A DNA stretch of 26,629 bases from an uncultured Verrucomicrobiales bacterium (lineage in GTDB: Bacteria; Verrucomicrobiota; Verrucomicrobiia; Verrucomicrobiales; Akkermansiaceae). Below are positions 6,966-12,926 of the stretch, in pieces (position 1 is the stretch's first letter; each line of letters begins with the position of its first letter). The notes under the pieces are model-generated. The model searched no databases and was not told the DNA's origin. It saw only the letters and a list, made by a program, of their open reading frames with translations. The translations under genes were made by a program, and so were the position numbers. Where the stretch lies: positions 1 to 26,629 of the forward strand of contig CALFTQ010000057.1 in the NCBI GenBank assembly GCA_937916135.1, read 5' to 3'.

Positions 6966-7070
6966 GATTTTGAATGTATAGAATTTCGTTCGCTTTGCTC
7001 ACCGGATGTTTTGCTGAGAGGTCTTGGTTCCGGCTGTGAATATGGCAACAAATCGTATACATTCAAAATC
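6966..7070. repeat. 15-bp inverted repeat pair in the udg-smpB gap
   Basis: GATTTTGAATGTATA (6966-6980) and its exact reverse complement (7056-7070) enclose 75 bp. The right arm partly overlaps the smpB terminator. The flanks are built of ATTTTGAAT-like words similar to those before rpsB (about 295-325). No gene is seen inside. Confidence 0.6.
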
Positions 7071-7091
7071 CTGAATTCAACATTCAGGATT
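7067..7091 (-). terminator. smpB terminator
   Basis: There are perfect 10-bp arms, AATCCTGAAT (7067-7076) and ATTCAGGATT (7082-7091), around a 5-base loop, directly after the smpB stop. On the minus strand the stem is followed by TTTTG. Confidence 0.7.
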
Positions 7092-7092
7092 C

Positions 7093-7578
7093 TTACCAGC
7101 GGGCTTTATTAAATCTTGCCACCTCTCTTTGCACCTCGCGCATTTCGGCGCGGGCTTTGAGGTCATAGCGCTGGTCGCGGTGGGTTTTGCCGCGGCCGGT
7201 GCCTATTTCGGCTTTCACCTTGCCGTTTTTCCAGTAGAGGCGGAGCAGGGGGAGGGCAAAGCCCTTCTGGGCCTGCTGGATTTCGAGCTTCAGGATTTCG
7301 CGCTTGTGCATGAGGAGCCGGCGGGGGCGCTTGGCCTCGTGCTGGAACCACTTGCCGGCGGTTTCCCAGGGCTGCACGTCGCAGCCATAGAGGAAGAGCT
7401 GGCCTTTTTCCACGCGGGCAAAGGCATCTGCCACGTTCACTTTGCCGGCGCGGATGGATTTCACCTCGGTGCCGCGCAGCTCGATGCCGCATTCGTGGCG
7501 GCTCATGATTTCATAATCACGGCCGGCTTTCTTGTTGCTGGCAATCAGGTTGCTCTGGGGGGCGGGTTTCTTGGCCAT
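7093..7578 (-). CDS. smpB: SsrA-binding protein SmpB
   Basis: This 161-residue protein is a full-length SmpB: NKKAGRDYEIMSRHECGIEL, GTEVKSIRAGKVNVADAFAR, then LLMHKREILKL and the basic C-terminal tail KTHRDQRYDLKARAEMREVQ that inserts in the ribosome A site. It binds the tRNA-like domain of tmRNA and is essential for trans-translation, which rescues stalled ribosomes. The N-terminal extension MAKKPAPQSN is modest and basic. It lies downstream of rpoZ on the same strand but is separated from it by a terminator, and it has its own terminator. Confidence 0.97.
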   Translation of the reverse strand: MAKKPAPQSNLIASNKKAGRDYEIMSRHECGIELRGTEVKSIRAGKVNVADAFARVEKGQLFLYGCDVQPWETAGKWFQHEAKRPRRLLMHKREILKLEIQQAQKGFALPLLRLYWKNGKVKAEIGTGRGKTHRDQRYDLKARAEMREVQREVARFNKARW

Positions 7579-7610
7579 AATGGAAGTGGTGGGGTGTCAG
7601 GGTGTTGGTG

Positions 7611-7659
7611 AAAAAGGGAGCGACCCGGCGCTGCCGTACGTGGGAGCTTGCCGGGTCGC
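7611..7659 (-). terminator. rpoZ terminator
   Basis: There are 10-bp perfect arms, GCGACCCGGC (7620-7629) and GCCGGGTCGC (7650-7659), with a 20-base loop. Read on the minus strand, the stem is followed by CTCCCTTTTTC (down to about 7609). It lies 25 bases after the rpoZ stop. Confidence 0.75.
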
Positions 7660-7684
7660 GCCGAAAGGAATATCTGTGGGTGCT

Positions 7685-7996
7685 TTACAGATCCGGGGTG
7701 ATGGTGAGGGTATCCGGCTCCATGGGGGCGGCGGCCTCTGCCAGCTCGGTGAGAGGATCAGCCTCCACGGCTTCTCCCCTGCTGGCGGCAAGCTCCTCGG
7801 GGGTCATCTCGTGCCAGGTGATTTTGCCCTCGATAATCTCCGTGAGAGCGATATCACCGCACTGCATTTCCGGGGTGGTGACGATGAAGGGGTCAGAACC
7901 GTGGTTGAGCTGCTGCACGCGCTTGGAAACGATGTTCACCAGCAGCTGGTTGTCGCCTACGATCTGAGCGGCTTTTTCGATGAGTTCAACTTTCAT
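7685..7996 (-). CDS. rpoZ: RNA polymerase omega subunit
   Basis: This 103-residue protein starts at the ATG at 7996 (MKVELIEKAAQIVGDNQLLV). The upstream in-frame ATG at 8041 lies in the promoter region and is rejected. The omega core is clear: LVNIVSKRVQQLNHGSDPF and GDIALTEIIEGKITW. Omega wraps around the C terminus of beta-prime and helps assemble RNA polymerase. The C-terminal 40 residues are acidic and low in complexity (EELAASRGEAVEADPLTELA), longer than in E. coli omega. The leader of about 37 bases contains a CCCGCACCCCTGCGGG-type hairpin. Confidence 0.88.
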   Translation of the reverse strand: MKVELIEKAAQIVGDNQLLVNIVSKRVQQLNHGSDPFIVTTPEMQCGDIALTEIIEGKITWHEMTPEELAASRGEAVEADPLTELAEAAAPMEPDTLTITPDL

Positions 7997-8039
7997 GGGA
8001 GATAAAAATGGTGATACCCCGCAGGGGTGCGGGTGCGGC

Positions 8040-8068
8040 ATTGTACACTGTTATGCCACCGGATGCAA
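8040..8068 (-). promoter_or_regulatory. rpoZ promoter
   Basis: On the minus strand TTGCAT (8063-8068) and TACAAT (8040-8045) are 17 bases apart. The start would be near 8033, leaving a leader of about 37 bases. Confidence 0.6.
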
Positions 8069-8121
8069 GCCTTTAATCACGTCAGCAAGGGAATAAAAGC
8101 CCTCTCGCACCACATTTTTGC

Positions 8122-8150
8122 TTGTCAAGCCCAGCCCCAGCGGGTAGGAT
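8122..8150 (+). promoter_or_regulatory. ssb promoter
   Basis: TTGTCA (8122-8127) and TAGGAT (8145-8150) are 17 bases apart. The start would be near 8157, about 64 bases before the ssb ATG. It is divergent from the rpoZ promoter. Confidence 0.55.
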
Positions 8151-8220
8151 AGCACCATATAGACAGCGCCGCGCTCCTGCCGCGGCATTTTACCGAACCC
8201 AACTGATACACGAGTAAATT

Positions 8221-8823
8221 ATGGCTAATTTAAACAAAGTAATGATTATAGGCAACCTGACGGCTGACCCGGATGTGCGCCAGACCCCGCGCGGCAATAC
8301 CGTGGCTGAGCTCCGCCTGGCCGTGAACCGCGTGAGCAGCGGCCCCAACGAGGGCGAGCGCCGCGAGGAAACCACCTTCCTGGATGTGACCTGCTGGGGC
8401 CGCACCGCCGAGATTGCCGGCCAGTACCTGGCCAAGGGCCGCCCCGTCTTCATCGAAGGCCGCCTGCAGCAGGATACCTGGGAGGACAAGCAGACCGGCC
8501 AGCGCCGCAGTAAAATCCGCATCGTGGCAGAGAATATGCAGCTCCTCGGCAGCCGCGGCGATGGCGGCGGCCAGCAGCAGGGTGGCGGCAGCTACCAGCA
8601 GCGCTCCAACAACTACAACAACGGCGGCGGCTACTCCAATGGCGGTGGCAATTACGGCGGTGGCCAGGGTGGCTACTCCAACGGTGGCGGCAACTATGGC
8701 GGCGGTTATTCCAATGGCAACGGTGGCGGCTATTCCAACGGCGGCTACCAGCAGCAGCGCCCCCAGCAGCAGACTCCGCCCCCTCCCATGCCCGCCGAGG
8801 AGGATGATGATATCCCGTTCTAA
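8221..8823 (+). CDS. ssb: single-stranded DNA-binding protein
   Basis: This 200-residue protein begins with an OB fold (residues 3-110: NLNKVMIIGNLTADPDVRQT, FLDVTCWGRTAEIAGQYLAK, GRPVFIEGRLQQDTW) that binds single-stranded DNA as a tetramer. It is followed by a low-complexity Gly/Asn/Tyr/Ser linker (about 113-172) made of imperfect YSNGGGNYGGG repeats, a glutamine/proline stretch, and the acidic tip EEDDDIPF that recruits repair and replication partners. The linker is unusually repeat-rich at both protein and DNA level, so its length probably varies between strains. It has its own promoter. Confidence 0.97.
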   Translation: MANLNKVMIIGNLTADPDVRQTPRGNTVAELRLAVNRVSSGPNEGERREETTFLDVTCWGRTAEIAGQYLAKGRPVFIEGRLQQDTWEDKQTGQRRSKIRIVAENMQLLGSRGDGGGQQQGGGSYQQRSNNYNNGGGYSNGGGNYGGGQGGYSNGGGNYGGGYSNGNGGGYSNGGYQQQRPQQQTPPPPMPAEEDDDIPF

Positions 8824-8829
8824 GTCCGA

Positions 8830-8916
8830 GCCGCAGGCGAGGATATCGTCTTGCCGCAGGCAAGATATCGTCACAAAGTGATTTCGTCCGGTCTCCGTCA
8901 GGAGACCGGATTTCGT
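8830..8916 (+). repeat. hairpin array 1 (linker ATWTCGT) after ssb
   Basis: Short hairpins are separated by a constant linker: ATATCGT (8843-8849), CTTGCC-gca-GGCAAG (8850-8864), ATATCGT (8865-8871), CAC-aaa-GTG (8872-8880), ATTTCGT (8881-8887), CCGGTCTCC-gtca-GGAGACCGG (8888-8909), ATTTCGT (8910-8916). The last hairpin could terminate ssb. The stem sequences are unrelated to each other; only the linkers are repeated. Confidence 0.7.
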
Positions 8917-9007
8917 TTACCTGTATGCCCAGGCTATCAATTTTCCAATCATCGGGAAACAAATATACCCAACATCGTTTTTAGTTAAAGTGTTTTTTCA
9001 AAAATGG

Positions 9008-9036
9008 TTGACAAGAGCGGGTTGCTGTGGTGAAAT
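9008..9036 (+). promoter_or_regulatory. promoter of a candidate small RNA
   Basis: TTGACA (9008-9013) and TGAAAT (9031-9036) are 17 bases apart. The predicted start near 9043 coincides with the first base of a hairpin series. Confidence 0.5.
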
Positions 9037-9042
9037 AGTGGC

Positions 9043-9140
9043 GCAAGGTGGAGACACCTTGCCCCGGGAGGGGTCCCGGGTGTACCAATAGCAAATTTGC
9101 AGGCCGTCCGGCATATGTTGTCGGGCGGCCTGAATGTTTT
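9043..9140 (+). ncRNA. candidate small structured RNA
   Basis: A stretch of about 98 bases with no reading frame folds into consecutive hairpins: GCAAGGTG-gaga-CACCTTGC (9043-9062), CCCGGGA-gggg-TCCCGGG (9063-9080), the palindrome GCAAATTTGC (9091-9100), and a final stem AGGCCGTCCG/CGGGCGGCCT (9101-9131) followed by GAATGTTTTCTTG, which resembles an intrinsic terminator. It has a plausible promoter of its own. No known RNA class was recognised. It is too short for 6S RNA and has none of the tmRNA or RNase P motifs. Confidence 0.45.
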
Positions 9141-9141
9141 C

Positions 9142-9170
9142 TTGACGGGTTATGAAGGGGTGGCTATAAT
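9142..9170 (+). promoter_or_regulatory. strong promoter of the 32-residue membrane peptide
   Basis: TTGACG (9142-9147) and a consensus TATAAT (9165-9170) are 17 bases apart. The transcript would open with the hairpin ATGCCGC-tttcc-GCGGCAT (9175-9193). Confidence 0.75.
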
Positions 9171-9219
9171 TCTGATGCCGCTTTCCGCGGCATAGTGCCG
9201 ACGGGGGCGGCGTTTTGCT

Positions 9220-9318
9220 ATGAAGTACAAATCGACCCCCACCAATGTAGTGATAATCCTCGCGATTATCTGGTATTTGTTCGACCTGATTGTGAGAACA
9301 GTTCAGCTACTGAGGTGA
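9220..9318 (+). CDS. 32-residue single-pass membrane peptide
   Basis: The frame encodes MKYKSTPTNVVIILAIIWYL followed by FDLIVRTVQLLR and a TGA stop. The N terminus is basic and a hydrophobic stretch of about 16 residues precedes an amphipathic, basic end, the typical make-up of small bacterial membrane proteins and of type I-like toxins. Support comes from its position: a consensus TTGACG-17-TATAAT promoter upstream, a 5' hairpin, and a 9-bp GC terminator-like stem 10 bases after the stop. A GGGGG run about 13 bases before the ATG is the only possible ribosome binding site. The family is unknown, and the transcript might instead act as RNA. Confidence 0.6.
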   Translation: MKYKSTPTNVVIILAIIWYLFDLIVRTVQLLR

Positions 9319-9328
9319 ATTCCCCCAT

Positions 9329-9359
9329 GCCCCGCCCCGGGTTTTGCTCTGGGCGGGGC
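9329..9359 (+). terminator. terminator after the small membrane peptide
   Basis: GCCCCGCCC (9329-9337) and GGGCGGGGC (9351-9359) form a 9-bp perfect stem with a 13-base loop, followed by GATTTGTG. The U tract is weak. Confidence 0.55.
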
Positions 9360-9368
9360 GATTTGTGT

Positions 9369-9434
9369 CCGCCACTAGCGGGAAAAACGAAATCCAGCCC
9401 CTGTGGGGCTGGATGAAATCGCACGCGCTTGTGC
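9369..9434 (+). repeat. hairpin array 2 (linkers ACGAAAT and ATGAAAT) at the trmD 3' side
   Basis: Hairpins CCGC-cacta-GCGG (9369-9381), CCAGCCCC-tgt-GGGGCTGG (9394-9412) and GCAC-gcgctt-GTGC (9421-9434) are joined by the linkers ACGAAAT (9387-9393) and ATGAAAT (9413-9419). The middle hairpin may also terminate trmD from the opposite strand. The build is the same as in the arrays after ssb and between prfB and recR. Confidence 0.65.
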
Positions 9435-9442
9435 AAAGACTA

Positions 9443-10219
9443 TTACTCAGACTTCCTCGGCTTGTAGGTAGTCAACTTCGTTTTCTTGCGTTTTTTGGGG
9501 GCGAAGTATTCGGGGTGGGCGGCGGCCCAGGCTTCGTAGAGGTCCGGGCGGTTGGCCTTGGTGCGCTCGATGGATTTTTCCAGCTTCCATTCCTCGATGG
9601 CCTTGTGATTGCCGGAGAGGAAGACGGGCGGCACTTCCATGCCGCGGAACACATTGGGCTTGGTGTAGGCGGGGGCTTCCAGCAGGCCGTTGGAGAAGGA
9701 TTCCTCCACGCTGCTGCGGTCATCGCCCAGGGCGCCGGGCAGCAGGCGCGCAATGGCATCGATGACCACCACGGCGGCAATGGCGCCGTTGGTCAGGATA
9801 TAGTCGCCGATGGAGAGTTCCATATCCACCAGGGTGTCAATCACGCGCTGGTCCACGCCCTCGTAGTGGCCGCAGAGGAAGATGTAGTGCGCATCGGCGC
9901 CATTCATGCAGGGGGCGGCCAGTTCCTCGGCCACCGGCTGGCGGAACACGCGGCCCTGCGGGGTCATGAGGATGACCTTTGTATTCTCCTGCCGCAGCTC
10001 TTCGATGGCCTCGAAGATGGGCTCGCACTTCATGAGCATGCCCTGGCCACCGCCGCAGAGGTAGTCATCCGTGCGGCGGTATTTATCGTGCGTCCAGTCG
10101 CGCAGCTGGTGCGCGCGCACCTCGATGAGCCCGGCCTCCGCCGCGCGCCCCATGATGCTCTGGGAGAGCGGCACCGAGATGAGCTCCGGAAACAGGGTCA
10201 GGACATCTACCTTAAGCAT
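9443..10219 (-). CDS. trmD: tRNA (guanine-N1)-methyltransferase
   Basis: This 258-residue protein is full-length TrmD. It begins MLKVDVLTLFPELISVPLSQ and has YLCGGGQGMLM (near 54), the trefoil-knot SAM site FLCGHYEGVDQRV, SIGDYILTNGAIAAVVVIDA and YTKPNVFRGMEVPPVFLSGN. It methylates G37 of tRNAs with G36 and so prevents frameshifting. Small differences from E. coli include Glu where the common form has Asp in the DSF motif (here EESF) and AI in place of the EL of GGEL. The fold motifs are intact, so activity is expected. It lies downstream of prfB with a heptamer repeat between them. The C-terminal end is basic (KKRKKTK). Confidence 0.95.
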   Translation of the reverse strand: MLKVDVLTLFPELISVPLSQSIMGRAAEAGLIEVRAHQLRDWTHDKYRRTDDYLCGGGQGMLMKCEPIFEAIEELRQENTKVILMTPQGRVFRQPVAEELAAPCMNGADAHYIFLCGHYEGVDQRVIDTLVDMELSIGDYILTNGAIAAVVVIDAIARLLPGALGDDRSSVEESFSNGLLEAPAYTKPNVFRGMEVPPVFLSGNHKAIEEWKLEKSIERTKANRPDLYEAWAAAHPEYFAPKKRKKTKLTTYKPRKSE

Positions 10220-10221
10220 GA

Positions 10222-10319
10222 TGAAAATTACGAGTTACGAATTACGAGTTACGAAGTATGAAATTTCCTGCGCTCCGCGCAGCATTATTCTACTTCGTAC
10301 CTCGCACTTCGTACTTTGT
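10222..10319. repeat. heptamer-hairpin element E between trmD and prfB
   Basis: Tandem variants of TTACGAR/ACGAAGT (10230-10257) run into ATGAAATTTC, a hairpin CTGCGC-tcc-GCGCAG (about 10267-10282), and then the reverse-complement words CTTCGTAC, CTCGCACTTCGTAC and TTTGTACTTA (10291-10320). The whole is a loose inverted repeat filling the intergenic gap. It is related to the elements after the M3 peptidase gene and around fucO. Confidence 0.65.
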
Positions 10320-10321
10320 AC

Positions 10322-11435
10322 TTACGCATTGGCGTTATGGCGGAGCATGGCCTCCACGTAGCCATCGATGTTGCCGTCCATCACGTCCTGGATGTTGCCG
10401 CATTCGAAGCCGGTGCGCAGGTCCTTCACCATCTGGTAGGGCTGGAACACGTAGGAGCGAATCTGGTTGCCCCAGGCAATATCGCCTTTTTCGGAGTACT
10501 GGCGGTCGGCTTCGGCGCGCTTGCGGTCTTCCTCCAGCTGGATGAGGCGGGCCTTGAGCATGCGCATGGCTTCCTCGCGGTTGCGGAGCTGGGAGCGCTG
10601 GGTCTGGCAGGCCACGATGATGCCGGTGGGCAGGTGGGTGAGACGCACGGCGGTTTCCACCTTGTTCACGTTCTGGCCGCCCTTGCCGCCGGAGCGGTAG
10701 GTGTCCATCTTCACATCGGCTTCCTTCACCTCGATTTCGATGTCGTCGGAGATATCCGGGGTGGCATCCAGCGAGCAGAAGGAGGTGTGGCGCTTGCCGG
10801 CGGAGTCGAAGGGGCTCATGCGCACCAGGCGGTGGATGCCGCGCTCGTTCTTCAGGTAGCCGTAGGCGTACTCGCCGTCAATCTTGATGGTCACGGAGCG
10901 GATGCCGGCTTCATCGCCATCCGTGCTTTCCATGATTTCCGTGTTGAAACCGTGGCGCTCGCAGTAGCGCAGGTACATGCGCAGCAGCATGCTGGCCCAG
11001 TCGCAGGCCTCGGTGCCGCCCGCACCGGCGTGAATGGTCACATAGCAGCCGGCGTTGTCGTGCGGGCCGTTGAGGAGCGTCAGCAGCTCGAATTCCTCCA
11101 GGCGCTTGAACCAGGCATCGTATTCAGCCTTGGCCTCGCCAGCCATGTCGGGATCCTCGCCGGCCATTTCCACGGCCACTTCCACGTCCTCCAGCCCGCT
11201 TTCCAGGCTGCGGAACTGCTCCAGGCGGCGCTTGAGCGGGTTCACCTCGTTCATGAGGGCGCGTGCGGCCTCGGGGTTATCCCAGAAATCCGGGGCGCTC
11301 ATGCGCTCATCCAGTTCTGCTACTTTAGATTCAAGGCTTCCGAGGTCAAAGATAGCTCCCGAGCTCGGAAAGACGGGAGCGCATGGCTTCCGTGTCGAGC
11401 GCCGAGAGATCGATATTGGTCGTCTGGTTCTCCAT
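10322..11435 (-). CDS. prfB: peptide chain release factor 2, programmed +1 frameshift
   Basis: Translation starts at the ATG at 11435 (MENQTTNIDLSALDTEAMRS). The zero frame ends after 29 codons at TAT CTT TGA C (TGA at 11346-11348); shifting +1 at CTT continues as DLGSLESKVAELDERMSAPD for 341 more codons to the stop at 10322, giving 370 residues. The stop-codon recognition motif SPF (about 207-209) and the peptidyl-hydrolase motif GGQ (about 252-254) match E. coli RF2 positions. RF2 reads UGA and UAA and autoregulates itself through this UGA. A GGGAG Shine-Dalgarno-like stimulator sits just before TATCTTTGA. The promoter lies 4-5 bases before the ATG. Confidence 0.96.
11345..11361 (-). promoter_or_regulatory. 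prfB programmed frameshift site
   Basis: On the minus strand the sequence reads GGGAGC TAT CTT TGA C. The slippery CTT (11349-11351) and the in-frame TGA (11346-11348) are the canonical RF2 shift site, with GGGAG as the internal Shine-Dalgarno-like stimulator at the same spacing as in E. coli. Confidence 0.93.
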
Positions 11436-11445
11436 AACGCGCGGG

Positions 11446-11474
11446 AGTATACAGGCTTTCCCCCTGGCTGTCAA
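11446..11474 (-). promoter_or_regulatory. prfB promoter
   Basis: On the minus strand TTGACA (11469-11474) and TATACT (11446-11451) are 17 bases apart. The start would be near 11439, so the leader before the ATG at 11435 is only about 4 bases. Confidence 0.8.
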
Positions 11475-11483
11475 TCTAAATTA

Positions 11484-11749
11484 CACAGGTGCCCGGCACC
11501 TGTGCATGCGGCACGAAGTGCCGCTTTCATACCGCCGCAGGCGGTATTTCATACACCGGCTCTGCCGGTGTAATTCATTGAGCGACCCGTCTCCGCTAAA
11601 GCTACGCCGAGACGGGTCGCTCAATGAAATACTTGCTATCGCAAGTATGTAAATACCGCTGCGAGCAGCGGTATGAAAGCACTGCTATCGCAGTGCATGA
11701 AATACATGCCTGTGGCATGTATGAAATCCCTCATGCTGGCGCATGAGGG
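11484..11749. repeat. hairpin array 3: ten consecutive hairpins between prfB and recR
   Basis: Ten stem-loops fill this gap. They are CACAGGTGC (11484), GCGGCAC (11508), ATACCGCC (11529), TACACCGGC (11553), a 20-bp stem around GAGCGACCCGTCTC (about 11574-11627), ATACTTGC (11629), ATACCGCTG (11653), GCACTGC (11679), ATACATGCC (11702) and CCCTCATGC (11728), each followed by its own reverse complement after a 3-5 base loop (15 bases in the long one). Most are joined by ATGAAAT or ATTTCAT linkers or close variants. The arms differ from one hairpin to the next, so this is neither a CRISPR array nor a simple tandem repeat. No coding potential was seen. Confidence 0.85.
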
Positions 11750-11761
11750 GGGGTGGGGAAA

Positions 11762-12370
11762 TCAAACACCGCGGCGGCCTTCGAGCGCGCGCATGAGGGT
11801 GATGGCATCCGCATGGCCGAGGCCGGCACCGGCGGGCATGCCCTGGGCCAGGCGGGTGCAGCGGCAGGGCAGGGTGCCGAGCTGCTCAGCCAGGTAGAGG
11901 GCGGTGGCTTCGCCCTCCACATCGCTGCCCACGGCCAGGATGACCTCGCAGCCGGGGTGGGCTTTCACGCGTTCGATGAGCTTTTCAATGGCGAGGTCTT
12001 CGGGCATGATGCCGTCCAGCGGGGAAATTTTGCCGCCCAGGCAGTGGTAGAGGCCGCGGAAGGTGCCGCAGCGCTCGATGGGGAGCACATCCGTGGGCTG
12101 CTCCACCACGCAGAGCAGGGAGGAATCGCGCGTGGGGTCATCGCAGGCGGTGCAGCGGCAGCCCTGCTCAGCAAAGAAGCCGCACTCCGGGCAGCTGCCC
12201 ACGGTATTGGCGGCGGTGGTGAGGGCGGTAGCGAGCTGGCGGGCTTCGTTGCGCCCTTGCTGCAGGAACCAGAGGGCGAGCCGCTCCGCCCCGCGCGTGC
12301 CCACGCCGGGCATGCGTTTGAGCGCGGCTATCATCTCCAGCACGGCTTTCGGGTAGTCCTGGGCCTTCAT
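11762..12370 (-). CDS. recR: recombination mediator protein RecR
   Basis: This 202-residue protein is full-length RecR: an N-terminal helix-hairpin-helix with MPGVGTRGAERLALW, a C4 zinc finger (CPECGFFAEQGCRCTAC, near 60-76), a TOPRIM domain (LCVVEQPTDVLPIE, then SDVEGEATALYLAEQL) and the C-terminal GAGLGHADAITLMRALEGRR. RecR with RecF or RecO loads RecA on SSB-coated gaps and stalled forks. Its start overlaps the stop of the upstream membrane-protein gene by four bases (ATGA), so the two are translationally coupled. The hairpin array follows its stop. Confidence 0.96.
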   Translation of the reverse strand: MKAQDYPKAVLEMIAALKRMPGVGTRGAERLALWFLQQGRNEARQLATALTTAANTVGSCPECGFFAEQGCRCTACDDPTRDSSLLCVVEQPTDVLPIERCGTFRGLYHCLGGKISPLDGIMPEDLAIEKLIERVKAHPGCEVILAVGSDVEGEATALYLAEQLGTLPCRCTRLAQGMPAGAGLGHADAITLMRALEGRRGV

Positions 12371-12840
12371 GAGCGGCAGCGGTGGATGAGATGGAGAATT
12401 TCAGCCCCGAGCCAGCAGGCCAGGGCGCAGATGAGCGGGGCGCTCATGTTCAGCACGCCGCCCCAGAGCACGCAGAGCACACCCGGCAGGGCCAGCGCCA
12501 CCGCGGCCAGCAGCCCCACCTGCAGGCGCCCGGTGAAGTGGCGCTCCCGCAGCAGCACCAGCGAGAGGTAAAAGGTGACCGCCAGGCAGAGCCCGAAGGT
12601 GCCGGCCGGCCCCAGCAGGCTGATCTGCGCTTCCTCTGCCCCGATGAAGAAGGGAGCGCCGCCCAGGAAGCGGATCTGCTCCCACTCCAGGTATTGCATG
12701 GCACCGGCGGCGGTGAGCACCACGGTGAGCACCAGCACGGCCAGGCAGAGCCCGGCCCAGTGCAGCAGCAGGTGGTCGGTGCGGTTCATCTGCTGCAGGC
12801 CGCGCAGGCGGTTCAGCAGGGCGGAAAGGGCTTTCTTCAT
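12367..12840 (-). CDS. small polytopic membrane protein
   Basis: This 157-residue protein has a basic cytoplasmic start (KKALSALLNRLRGLQQ) and about four membrane helices (near 27-48, 76-97, 105-127 and 130-150). No family signature was recognised. It is translationally coupled to recR by a four-base overlap. The link to recR may be no more than co-transcription, since RecR partners are soluble. The gap to fabF (about 85 bases) holds only a hairpin. Confidence 0.65.
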   Translation of the reverse strand: MKKALSALLNRLRGLQQMNRTDHLLLHWAGLCLAVLVLTVVLTAAGAMQYLEWEQIRFLGGAPFFIGAEEAQISLLGPAGTFGLCLAVTFYLSLVLLRERHFTGRLQVGLLAAVALALPGVLCVLWGGVLNMSAPLICALACWLGAEILHLIHRCRS

Positions 12841-12867
12841 GTTATGTCATCCGGGGGAGGTGCAGAC

Positions 12868-12897
12868 ACGGCGGCGGTGGGTGCCCACTGCCGCCGT
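12868..12897 (-). terminator. GC-rich hairpin after fabF
   Basis: There are 14-bp arms (12868-12881 and 12884-12897; ACGGCGGC...GTGGG) with one G-T pair and a 2-base turn, located 30 bases past the fabF stop. There is no U tract on the minus strand, so termination is possible but unproven. Confidence 0.4.
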
Positions 12898-12926
12898 TCT
12901 AAGTGTTTTACGGGTTAAGTATCAAC

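Noticed and set aside
7997..8041. Longer rpoZ with 15 extra N-terminal codons
   Set aside because: The extension overlaps the promoter -10 region and predicted start site and does not match omega N termini.
9043..9140. 6S RNA or tmRNA
   Set aside because: It is too short, lacks the large central bubble of 6S and the tRNA-like ends and tag frame of tmRNA.
10322..11302. prfB starting at the internal ATG at 11302
   Set aside because: The upstream frame with the CTT TGA C shift site, a conserved RF2 N terminus and a TTGACA-17-TATACT promoter shows the true start is 11435.
11484..11749. CRISPR array
   Set aside because: The repeated unit is only a 7-base linker and the units between are palindromes of varying length; there is no constant 23-47-bp repeat with unique non-palindromic spacers and no cas gene.
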